NCBI GenBank assembly: GCA_021014945.1
Contig: MU266631.1
Coordinates: 1-23,467 of the forward strand
DNA length: 23,467 bases
Direction: 5' to 3'
Source of the DNA: Leucogyrophana mollusca
Lineage: Eukaryota > Basidiomycota > Agaricomycetes > Boletales
The notes under the pieces are model-generated. The model was not told the origin of the DNA, made no database searches, and worked only from the letters and a program-made list of their open reading frames with translations. This document shows, piece by piece, positions 10,131 to 19,559 of this stretch (positions are counted from its first letter, which is position 1; each line of letters starts with the position of its first letter). A program made the translations under genes and the position numbers.

Positions 10131-10142
10131 TGGAGTCACTGC

Positions 10143-10711
10143 CGCACTCCGTCCATGTTGGTGACAGCGCGCAGACGCCATACTGTCCCAGCGCGGCACC
10201 GTACACTCTGATTGCCTTTTCAATGAGGGAGGTTTATGCAATAGTGGGGGGTTAACAAGTTTACGCTAAACCCAAGGCGAGACCAGGCGAGACCTACCAG
10301 CAAAGGCGACACTTTTAGTTTGCAGTGTATCTCCAGAAATACATGAACTAACCCACGAGCCCTGAAAGTTCAAGTTCAGTGCGACATTAGTATCCGGGCC
10401 AGACATAACCGTGCGCGGGGAGTGAGTATTCGAGATGGGCCGTGCAGTTCGAGGGAGCAGGGTCCTTGTAGCATCGTCAAATGATTCAATGTACCCTTTT
10501 AAGGAGCGACAACTAGACGCTAGAAAACAGAGGATATATATAAGTCACGCATTTGTACATCCATTGCTGGTAATCATGGGAGCTTGGGTCCTAACAATAT
10601 GAACGAAAGTACAAGTCAAACCTAATCCGAACATCAGTGAACGTCAGTGTGTGGAGAGCATTAAATGGGACTCACTAGTCACACTATCAACATCGAACGC
10701 CGCATCACGTA
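10143..10711. other. 3' intergenic region downstream of copy B
   Basis: This stretch holds the 3' flank of copy B on the minus strand. No gene, no repeat match and no clear polyadenylation signal were recognised. A TATATATAA string at 10534-10543 has no plus-strand coding region downstream of it that would make it a promoter. Confidence 0.5.
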
Positions 10712-13700
10712 TCAAGCCCCAGTGTGAATAAACACGATCCTCTGCTCGAGGGGGACTACCTTCTTGTCCACCGTCCGCATAGCTATGTTCAGCGACGCCG
10801 CCGCCTTCGTGTAGTCCATCCCGTGCTCGAACATGGCCTTGTAGAACGCCGAGACCATGTGGTGAGCGATCTCGTCGTCAACAGCCCACATCGTCCCGAT
10901 CACACTCTTGAACCCCGCAAACTGCATTCCTGCAGCGAGATGGATGACCTCGTCTGGCGTTTCGGCATCCCCGACCGCAGTGTGACAGGCGGAGAGAAAC
11001 GCGAACTCTGGGTGGGAGATATCGGCACGAATTATGTCGAGAAGTGAGAGGGGCCCGTCGTGCATGGAAAAACAAGAGTTAAAAGCCTGAATCATGTCTT
11101 GTTTACCGTGGCAAGCAAGGTGAACCCAAGAGTTTTTGCAGAGAACGTCCAGGGCCGCGCGTTTCGTGGCAGCAGCATCGGCTAGACGCGTAGAAGGCAC
11201 AGACGCTGGCAGTTGGCGCAGAACGAGGTCGAGTTCCGCATTCACCGCGAGGAGTTCCTTTTCATGGCTTCCGCCACCGGGCATTGCTTGGCCGATTGCA
11301 GCAAAGTTTGGTGTGGTCACTGACGCTATAGTGTTGTTTCTCCTCGTTCTGATCAGGGCCGAAAGCGTTGGAGTGTATGATATGATGTATAGATCGGATA
11401 GGCCTAACTCGCCCTTGCGGTATGGACCGGCGGCATGCAACGGCAGTGATGTGAACTTGGACGTCGGGCACAACCAGATCCGCGAAGCCGCTGGGACCTG
11501 AATTTCGACTAGCGCATGAACGATGGGATGAACGATGAGATCCCAAAGTGATCGTAGTAGGCGGGACAACTGACTCCGCCCTCCGCCCCCGCGCCCAGCA
11601 ACACTATAATTTGAACGATTCTTCAGTAGGTGAGTGAAGTCCGACTCCAATTGAGTGACGTCTGTCGGAGTGATACTTTCAAGGGGTACATGGTGTGGAG
11701 GACCGTCGCGGAGGATAATGAGCGCATCGCAGGAATAATCACTGGCATTGATGACAATCACGGGACCTTCAATGGCAGCCTGCTGGATATCGGAGTAGAG
11801 CGGAGGTAACAGAAAGCGGGAGAAACCCTCCACCTGTCGTACTTCGCCCACAATGGATTCCCATTCTTCGGCTAGGCGTCGGTGACGTTGTGCTTCTCTG
11901 TCGCGAGAATTACTCTTTTCGTCATCCTGTAGCCTCCTCGATGACCTGTCGAGCTCCGAGCTGATTCGCTGAAGATCTGTCGCCAGTTTTTTGCCCCGAG
12001 CGTTCGCAGCAGAAAGCTGCTGGAGAGGGGTATGGAGGTTTGCCATCTGTGTCCATATTACTCCCCTTCCCTGCTCCAATAGTTCCACTGCAGTCGCGGG
12101 CTCGTTTCGACGAAGGGCGCAAGATGCAGCATTGGCCGTTAAGGAGGAAGAGATGTTTTTGAGGAGTTCGTGGCGCAATACAACGGATGACCTTGAGACG
12201 ATGTGGCGATCGAGATTGCCCAAGGATACTTTGTAAGCGTTCAATGCAGAAACATGATCAAATGCCTCTGCTGCTTCAATCCACGTCAGCGAGTGCTTCA
12301 CTTGGATCCATGAACCGCAGTTTGTGTCAATGGAGGCCAGTTCAAGGTACTGCAGAGCGATATCCAGATCGGCCCTGTTCCTCAAGTGGGCGAAACGAAC
12401 AAAAAGGGCAACAGCGAGGTTGTTAAGTGATGTGGAGTGATCGGGATGCTCTGGTGGATGCAACGCCAGGGCTGCGCGATGCAGCTCGATGACTTCGTCC
12501 AGGTCAGCGCTGTCGGGAAACTTGTTGAATCGAGTGAATAGGGTGAAAGCGAGGTTGTTCAGGGACATGGAGTGACGAGGGTGCCCTGGTGGGCGCGATG
12601 TGAGGGCTGCGCGATTGAGTTCGACGGCTTCGTCCACATCGGCTCTGTCACCGAACAGATCGAATCGAGTGGAAAGGGTATGAGCGAGGGTGCAGAGTGA
12701 CGTAGAGTGATGAGGGTGCCCTGGTGGACGCAGCGCAAGGGCCCACCGACCAAGTGGGATGGCTTCGTGCAAGTCGATGCTGTCGCCGAACTGATCATAT
12801 CGAGTGGAAAGAAGAAAAGCAAGGTTGTGCAAGGACGTAGAGTCCACGGGGTGCCCCGGCAGACGCAACGTGAGGGCTGCTAGATTCAGCTCGATGGCTT
12901 CGTCCAGGTCGGCACTGTCGCCGGATTGGTTGAATCGAGTGTGAAGGGTGCTAGCGAGGTTGCTCAGGGCCGCGGAGTAATCGGGGTGCCCTGGTAGACG
13001 CAGTGTGAGGACTGCACGATTCAGTTCGATGGCTTCGTCTAGGTCAGCTCTATCGCCAAACTGCTTGAATCGAGTGGAAAGTGTGGAAGCAAGGCTACCC
13101 AGAGACACGGGGTGATCGGGGTGCCCAGGTGGACGCAACATGAGGGCTACACGATTGAGCTCGATGGCTTCATCCAGGTTGGCTCTGTCACCGAAGTGGT
13201 CGAATTGAGCGGAAAGGGTGGAGGCGAGGTTGCAAAGGGATAGGGAATGATGGCGGTGCCCTGGTAGACACGACGTGAGGGCTGCACGGTTGAGCTCGAT
13301 GGCTTCACCCAGGTCGGCTCTGTCGCCGAACTGCTTGAATCGATTGAAAAGGGTGTCAGCCAGGTTGCCGAGTGATGTGGAGTGATCGCGGTGCCCCGGT
13401 GGACACAATGTGAGGGCTGCACGATTGAGTTCGATGGCTTTATCCAGGTCGGCTCTGTCGCCGAACCGCTGGAAGCGGGTGCAAAGGGTGAGAGCCAGGT
13501 TTCCCAGAAACGTGGAGTAGTTGGGGTGCCATGGTGGATGTAACACGAGAGCTGCACGATTCAGTTCGATGGCTTCGTCCAGGTCAGCTCTGTTGCCTAA
13601 CTGTTCGAATTGGGTAGTAAGGGAGGAAGCGAGGTTGCAAAGTGACGTAGAGTGATGGGGGTGCCCTGGTGGACGCAAGGCGAGGGCTGCACGATTGAGT

Positions 13701-14788
13701 TCGATGGCTTCGTCTAGGTCGGCTCTGTCGCCGGACTGTCCGAATCGAGCGGAAAGAATATGAGCGAGGCTGCAGAGTGACATAGAGCGACGGGGGTGCT
13801 CTGGTGGACGCAACGCAAGGGCCTCTCGGTTGAGCGGGATGGCTTCGTCCAGGTCGGCTCTGTCGCCGAACTGGTCGAATCGAAAGGAAAGAGCAGAAGC
13901 GAGGCTGCCCAACGATGTGGAGCGTTTGGGGTGGCCCGCTGGGCGCAGCCTGAGCGAGACACGATAATTACTGATCGCCTCCTCCAACTTCTCTCTACGG
14001 TGGCTCTCCTTGAAATCGGAATATATGGTGTCGGCAAAGTCATGTACGGAGCGCGCGGTTGACGGTCCCACGTTCCTCGTCTCACCCTGCCACTGAGGCC
14101 TGGCCAAGCTCTGAGAAAGTGTTCCTGTCAGTACTGGCAGTGTAGATTGAATGAATCGTGTACCTCGCCGACGACGGGACGTTCAGCTTCGGTATGCACA
14201 GCTCGTTGGACTTTTACAATGAGTTGGCCTTCTTCGTGGGGTGCTTTCGCCGGGAGAGTCATATCTAGGGAGAAAATCAGTCTTTACATCACGGCAACAG
14301 CGACGGGTGAGGCACTTGTAAATTTGCTACCGCATCCCAGCAGCTGCTTGGCAGTAGCTCCGGATTCCCAGATCGTCTTGTCCCTTCTCAAGTTTGCCGG
14401 GAACAGCGATTTCCAGCATTCGTACAAACGAAGCGCAATGTATGACGCCTTGTCTGCTTTCCTAAATTCATACCGATATGGTCAGGCTAAGTTACATGGA
14501 GATGCTGAGTCGAGAACACGCACAATGGAAAGCAAGCGTTCCATTCGATGGTTAACTGAGGTGAGGGTGCTAGCTCAGCCGTCCGTCCTTGCTTTCCGTC
14601 CACCTCGACGACAACGTAGAAGCAGTAGAAACCCGTCGGGTGGCTTTCATCAGATGGAGACAACCCAGTGGCTCCGACAACTACAACAGTTCAAGTAAGT
14701 ATTGGACTGAGAAACTCGGTCAATATCTCTGCGTACCTGTGAGTGAGAACTCTATCTTTCCTTCGGTGGACTCCACGTCACCAGGCAT
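10712..14788 (-). CDS. C2-TPR-CHAT protease-like protein, copy B (complete, 1284 residues)
   Basis: Exons are 14788-14737, 14680-14524, 14461-14316, 14264-14164 and 14110-10712, with introns of 56, 62, 51 and 53 nt. Coding length is 3855 nt, in frame to TGA. The large exon alone opens at a TTG, so the true start lies in exon 1. Residues 1 to about 150 form a C2-like domain. Residues about 192-729 are one shorter unit plus eleven 45-residue TPR-like repeats. A helical, charged linker follows (RRLQDDEKSNSRDREAQRHR). The CHAT domain is at about 990-1280, with His1153 in WVHLACHG and Cys1194 in FLSACHTAVGD, the expected dyad. CHAT domains are caspase/separase-fold cysteine proteases, so activity is likely but unproven. 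C2 domains often bind membranes or partners, and whether this one binds calcium is unclear. Exon 2 carries a 9-bp in-frame duplication absent from copies A and C. No signal peptide or membrane span is visible. Confidence 0.9.
12380..13993 (-). repeat. Tandem array of 135-bp units encoding 45-residue TPR-like repeats
   Basis: Within exon 5 of copy B, a first unit of 43 codons is followed by eleven units of exactly 45 codons. The shared frame is DRADLDEAIELNRAALTLRP, then PGHP, a variable pair, STSL.NLA.TL..RF.QFG. Units stay very similar at the nucleotide level (for example TCGATGGCTTCGTCCAGGTC on the plus strand). Variation gathers at a few positions: after GHP, in the LA..L segment and just before QFG. 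A thirteenth, strongly diverged unit starts at NRADLDIALQ. High internal similarity suggests recent expansion or homogenisation of the array. Confidence 0.85.
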
Positions 14789-15160
14789 CTGAGATCACTA
14801 TCACGAAGGGGATTGGCCGTTAGAGAGGTATATGACAGAGTACACCACTAATTTGGTTGGAGGTCTTTTTGAGGTCCGGCACGGGATGTCAGCTCGATTA
14901 AATGTGCGAGGTTGGCGCTGGTTGGCGGTACATATCTCCCTTGATGAATAATGGTAGTCAATCTGGGAGTGGGACTCTTGTTCTTTGTATCAGACAAAGG
15001 CGATGATAGCCTCGTCCGGAGGGCGGAATCACAGATGGGAGCTTGAAAAGCTTTGAACGAGATAAATCAATAAGCGATCCCATCGTTACGCTGCTTTTGC
15101 CGTTAGTGTCAGGTTGATGGGCTTGAGCATTGAGTACGTTGATCGTCACGGTTTGGTGGA
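14789..15160 (-). promoter_or_regulatory. Upstream region of copy B, shared with copies A and C
   Basis: This region is similar to 1131-1480 and, on the opposite strand, to the DNA before copy C. It contains the same CATATACCTC box (about 14827-14836) and a GACCTCAAAAAGACCTCCAA block. The similarity fades at about 15160, where copies A and C would continue into the divergent MYND-family pseudogene. Here that partner is missing. From about 15160 to 15290 I see no feature. Confidence 0.45.
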
Positions 15161-15289
15161 GACAATATTGTTCTGAATCGAGTTGGGCATTACATAATAA
15201 TATGTTCGCATGATACCGAGTTGCCACGTGGACTGTCGGTTTCAATCTGCTCACGCCGCGCACAACTTTGCTATCATCCCCGTTTTTCT

Positions 15290-16110
15290 GTCCATAACAG
15301 CGTCGTCGACAACTGATACCCCGAGCCTCGAGCGGCCACTTCAAGCTCGCTCAACTCTGGAAGTACTTATCCATGTAGCGAACAGTCACAGTAAGTATGC
15401 GTACTACGTGTGCGCATTTGGTTGTGTAATGAACCGACACACGTCCGCTCTGAGTCTCGTTCCAGCTCGGGCGCTGGTACATCTGAGCCGTGGTCCCACG
15501 TACTCCCGAGTCCCGGGAAGAGCTGTATCATGGAAGAGGGGGGATATTGCCATGAGGGGGGGCGACCTGCAGACCTCTGTAAATCAACCAATTTTCCAAG
15601 GACCCTGGCAGAACGTCAAAGAACCACATATATGGCCCCGGAACACTATCATTACCCTCTGCAGACGTAGACGACGCACTGAGGAAGAGTTTGGTGCATT
15701 GGGACGAAGGGTTCAGTTCGACGCGTCAAGTTGTTTCCAGACAATTACATGTCAGGGCGAAACAAATAAGACACACGAATACACACCTCGGGCTGTCCCG
15801 CTGTGTCATGGCGAGTCTACGTTCGGTGCGAAATTCCGGCAAGCTTCAGTGAGATAAGGAGGTCGTATTCACGTCTCGATGCTTGCACGGCCGACGTTTC
15901 CTGAGCTGCCAGTACGTCGTGACTCATGAGGTTCCAAGGCGGGGCACAAGCAAAAGGAACACGCAGCTCATGCAAACTTGGCGCTAGAAGTGAGGATATC
16001 GTCCAACGAGTTAAGCCAGCACTCACCCATACCCAAATCACGCTCACCCCACAACCAACCCGGTCTCTGGCATAAGCATTAAGCAGCCCTCGCCGGAGTC
16101 ACTGCCATCC
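15290..16110 (+). repeat. Dispersed repeat, internally shortened copy (copy 5)
   Basis: The start matches 7430-7830. At about 15575 it jumps to sequence like 8855-8900 (AATCAACCAATTTTCCAAGG), and then it matches 9690-10142 to the common end GGAGTCACTGCC (about 16096-16107). It therefore looks like a version of the 7430-10142 element with the middle deleted, which helps define the ends as ACAGCGTCGTC and GGAGTCACTGCC. It is followed by a short GTCGTT microsatellite at about 16140-16156. Confidence 0.6.
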
Positions 16111-16700
16111 ACTTCGCGATCAACCCCACAAGCTGCGATGTCGTTGTCGTTGTCGTGGGTGGATGTGAGAGTCGTGGTTTGGTTGCGGTGAAAGAGTCGC
16201 AGAGGCCTTCCAACTCCGCAACTTGTTTACATAAATTACAGGACAGGCAATAAGCCAGGCTCACGCCTGCGAGTAAACGTGTTCTCGAGGGCTGTTATTC
16301 AACCATAACAACTCCTTCGACCCTATGTAATTGGGGCACCCAGGCATCCTGTTCATGAGCCGCACTGGCGTCCTTTCTCGAGCACCGGACAACGCCGGAG
16401 AGTTTTCTGGACGTTCAGCACCATGCCCTCCACCCCCAAAATCAGTCTGCAATCCCTTCAGGCTGCTCTCCTGGGATGTCCGGGAAGCACGTTTGCCACG
16501 CCAGACAAGTCCGAAAGGTAGGTTGTAGCTCGGAATCGAATGTCCATCGAGGTGTGCGTTTTGGAGCATAAGCCCACCTTTATGGTATGTGGGCGGGGCG
16601 CTGTTTCCGCGATCGGTCAAATCATCGGTCAGCCCGCAGGCAACGTTCGACCATAAGTAGTCGGGATGATCCCAAAGCTCAATGCTCGTCGTTCGTAGAC
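16111..16700. other. Stretch with no supported gene
   Basis: Apart from the short GTCGTT run, I recognise nothing. Open frames on both strands (for example minus 16261-16620) overlap one another and carry no known domain. The right part may belong to the broken gene described next. Confidence 0.35.
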
Positions 16701-17760
16701 TCGGGAACGGTGTTCTCCCAAGGCCCGGGGTGCATTCCCCGAGACGTTCGTGTCAGGAGTGTCGATCTTTGCATTCTTCACCCGTGCCGGGGTAGTTCGA
16801 AAGCCGGTCTCAGGACACGCCGCAATGCTAGCATCAGAATCCACGCCACTGCCTACACCCAACGGCGTCGAACCCACGGATAGCGGAATGTACGTACGAG
16901 TGCCCAACGGCCCCGCCTGATAGCGGAGAACCGCCAAATTGGCCCCCCTCTCGCCGTGCGGAGCTCTTGGAATTCGCAATCATACGCTCCCCTGTGATAC
17001 AAAGTCGCGCAAAGCGTGTATCCTTGCGCCTGATTCACCAGCGCGTACGGTGGCACCACGACATACTATGGGTCTTTGAGGGCGAACTTCCAGCGTGCTC
17101 GAGCTTTAGTGGGGTGGCGCCGCTAGAGCTTGGGCATGCAGACCCGACCGCAAGCACATGGCGCAATCTTGTTTTGGGGTGTATGGTGGCCTTCGCGGGG
17201 TGCGCACCTTGACCTTCGTGAGGTTGTATCGCTGACGCCCTTCCATATAGCCTGTCTCCTCAGCGGTGCAGACCCTACGAGGGGGCACACTTCCTCAGGC
17301 TCCGTCCGCCTGCTGTGGAATTTTCGCTCCCCCGATGGCCTGGGGTGAGTTCTTTCTTCTTGCATGCATCGGAGACACGCCACTGACCTCTGTACAGTTG
17401 CATTGGCGGAGACACATTCGCGTTCATGTCCCTCCCGCCCGAGTGTGCCACGGAAATCGATTTTGCTGGGGGCGTAGTAAACCCTTTCGCGCCCAATAAT
17501 CCAGCGCCCACGTTGGCGGTAGCACCTGTCACTCGCGCCGGGGATTTCCTTGAGCACGGGGTCTGACAATGTTGTGATCCTATCCATGGAGACCTTCCAC
17601 ATTCGGGTCGGGGGGGACCAACAATACAAATTGAACCCAGCGGAAGCCGCGCTTTGGCACGATAATGGTATCTGTGGACTCCGACACGCCGAACAAGGAA
17701 AGTTCGAACTGGCTTCGGCTGTCGATTGTTTCGTTGTCAGTTCAAGCGGGCACCTCCCCC
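16700..17760 (+). pseudogene. Broken gene of unrecognised family
   Basis: Several protein-like pieces lie in order on the plus strand but not in one frame. Piece 1 is near 16745-16918 (ETFVSGVSIFAFFTRAG, later GMYVRVPNGPA and stop). Piece 2 is near 17252-17341 (GHTSSGSVRLLWNFRSPDGL). Piece 3 is near 17399-17565 (CIGGDTFAFMSLPPECATEI, then NNPAPTLAVAPVTRAGDFL). Piece 4 is near 17550-17745 (METFHIRVGGDQQYKLNPAE, then AALWHDNGICG). Two intron-like gaps support a spliced origin: about 17200-17250 (GTGCGC...CGCTGAC...ATATAG) and 17345-17397 (GTGAGT...CACTGAC...TACAG). Stops between pieces 1 and 2, and a frame change between pieces 3 and 4, suggest decay. I do not recognise the family. The minus strand also has long open frames (17123-17629), so the direction is not certain. 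Confidence 0.35.
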
Positions 17761-17767
17761 CCGTTTG

Positions 17768-17776
17768 TATAAATAT
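17768..17776 (+). promoter_or_regulatory. TATA-like box upstream of the zinc-finger gene
   Basis: TATAAATAT lies 175 bp before the chosen start codon at 17951. A TATA box at this place would put transcription start near 17800. That makes the in-frame upstream ATG at 17795 unlikely to be used and favours 17951. Confidence 0.4.
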
Positions 17777-17950
17777 CGGTGTCTTTGGAGTTGCATGTCC
17801 ACCCCTTCGCCGTGTTCTTTAAATCCACAGCGCTTGCTGGGGTCGATTCTATCAGCTGCAGACGGTGATTGGTTGTCTCAGTCGTATTCTTTGCGCTCTC
17901 TGTATTTGCCCACACGCCCCCCAATCCACCAGAGCCACATTGTTGTCCAC

Positions 17951-19378
17951 ATGTCACACTACCGCCCTTACGTGCTGCAGTACCCCGCTGGCGGGTCCAT
18001 GCAATACGCCGCGGCGCCCCATCAGCTGTATCCCATGCCACCGTCCGCAGGCCCCTCCCCTCTCACCTCCCTATCCCACCCATCAGCATTCACCAGCAGC
18101 GCGTACCAAAGCACTCCTCTTCTATTTTCCGCGCCTGGGACAGTCCAACAGCAGGCGATCAACGCTGCTACATTCGCCTACAACAATGCCACATCTCAAC
18201 AGCTCTTGTACGACAACATGCAGCCCATATACCAGGTCGCAAGGCAGCCGGTCCAACCGCAACCGCAATATATCGCGTCCAGGTACCCAACCGCAGCCGG
18301 CACGACAGGGTACATCCCCGTGGGGACGGTACATCGGGGTGCACAGGATAACACGATGCTGGCCTATCTCGTGGATTACGCCGTCCCAGCTAGTTCGTCG
18401 GTCGCCTATAGCGGCTATCCTCGAGGCTATGGCTCCACCTCAGCAGCGAATCATGGTCAAGATGAAGCACTGGACACTCCAGACAGCCCAGACAGTCACG
18501 CCAGCGCTTCACCCCCTTCGTCTCCGAATGTTCCTCCCCCTCCTTTTTATGACCCCCGTGCTTCAATGTCTGATGTTTCCACCGAGGATGAATCGCCGAT
18601 CGATCACGATCTCCTACTTGCCGTCCAGTCCGCGGCCGCACCGATCCAACGTGCAAGCAGGCGCTACGTGAGTGCATGTCCACACTTGTAGGCACCGCAT
18701 CGCGAGCTCACAAATAATGCGCCCAGACCAAAAAAGCCACCACCATCGTCATGAGCGGCGGCGTGACAAAACCCCAACTCACTACCGAGCAGAAAACTTG
18801 CCCGGTCTGCAACCTGACCTTCAAGGGAAACCTGACGCGGCATATGGCGAAGCACAGCAAGGAGCTGCAAGTTTTGTGCGACGGGTGTGGTGGCCGGTGA
18901 GTGTTATGTATTTATCTTATCCGTCTTTCATCCCTTCGTTGTATATTTCGGATTTTGACTGTTCGGTTTGCCTCGTAGTTTTTCCCGCTCGGATTCGCTG
19001 AAGCGGCACCTCATCCGAGGGAGCTGCAAGGGGTTCGACGACAACCTGCGCGCCCCGCGTGAGAAAGAGAATGATTGGGTCGTGGAGCAACCCGATGTAC
19101 CCCCCGCACCGCAGACCAAGCGGAAGACTACTCGCCCATCGACTAGGTCTCGACCCGGCGCTCCTCCCCCCGTCTCTCACTCTCTTCCTGCTCAAAGCAC
19201 CATGTCGCCGCCCGCAGATACTGACGCAGCCGCCGCCACCGCCGTCCCTGCAGATGGCAAGCTTAGCCAGGAACAACTAGAGGCGTTTATACGCATCGTG
19301 AACGAGATGAGCGGTGATGCGCAGTCAGCACCCCACCCGACACCGTCTGGAGACGGTATCAAAACTCAGGCCCCATAA
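17951..19378 (+). CDS. Zinc-finger protein, putative transcription factor, 428 residues
   Basis: Exons are 17951-18667, 18727-18896 and 18979-19378, with introns of 59 and 82 nt (GTGAGT donors, CAG and TAG acceptors). The spliced frame runs to TAA. Residues 1-239 are rich in Tyr, Gln, Pro, Ser and Ala with an acidic patch (STEDESPIDHD), like an activation domain. Finger 1 is C264-x2-C267-x10-H278-x3-H282 (CPVCNLTFKGNLTRHMAKH), two residues shorter than the usual x12 spacing. Finger 2 is C290-x2-C293-x12-H306-x5-C312, a C2HC form whose codons span intron 2. The C-terminal 110 residues are basic and Pro/Ala-rich, ending in a short helix (LSQEQLEAFIRIVNEM). The protein is probably nuclear and DNA-binding. 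The target is unknown. The upstream in-frame ATG at 17795 would add 52 residues. Confidence 0.85.
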
Positions 19379-19559
19379 GTGGGCCGGCTCGCTTCGCGCT
19401 CATTACACACTCCCCTTTCCGTGGACCGCACATTCCAAACTCGCTATCTGTTTACCTTGAGCGCTTTCTGCTTTGCTTTGCTTGCTTTCATGTGTACAGC
19501 TTGCTCCCAAATCGCTACGATACCCTCACCCCTTACGATACTAATTCACGTTGCGATAC

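Noticed and set aside
10534..10543. TATATATAA as a promoter
   Set aside because: No coding region starts downstream on the plus strand before the antisense end of copy B.
10712..14107. Reading copy B as a single-exon gene starting at 14107
   Set aside because: The codon at 14107 is TTG, not ATG. A TTTCTCAG acceptor sits just upstream at 14118-14111, and four conserved exons join in frame.
17123..17629. Minus-strand open frame of 168 codons over the broken gene
   Set aside because: It reads as basic and Cys-rich with no known domain, whereas the plus strand holds ordered pieces with two canonical introns. The direction remains somewhat uncertain.
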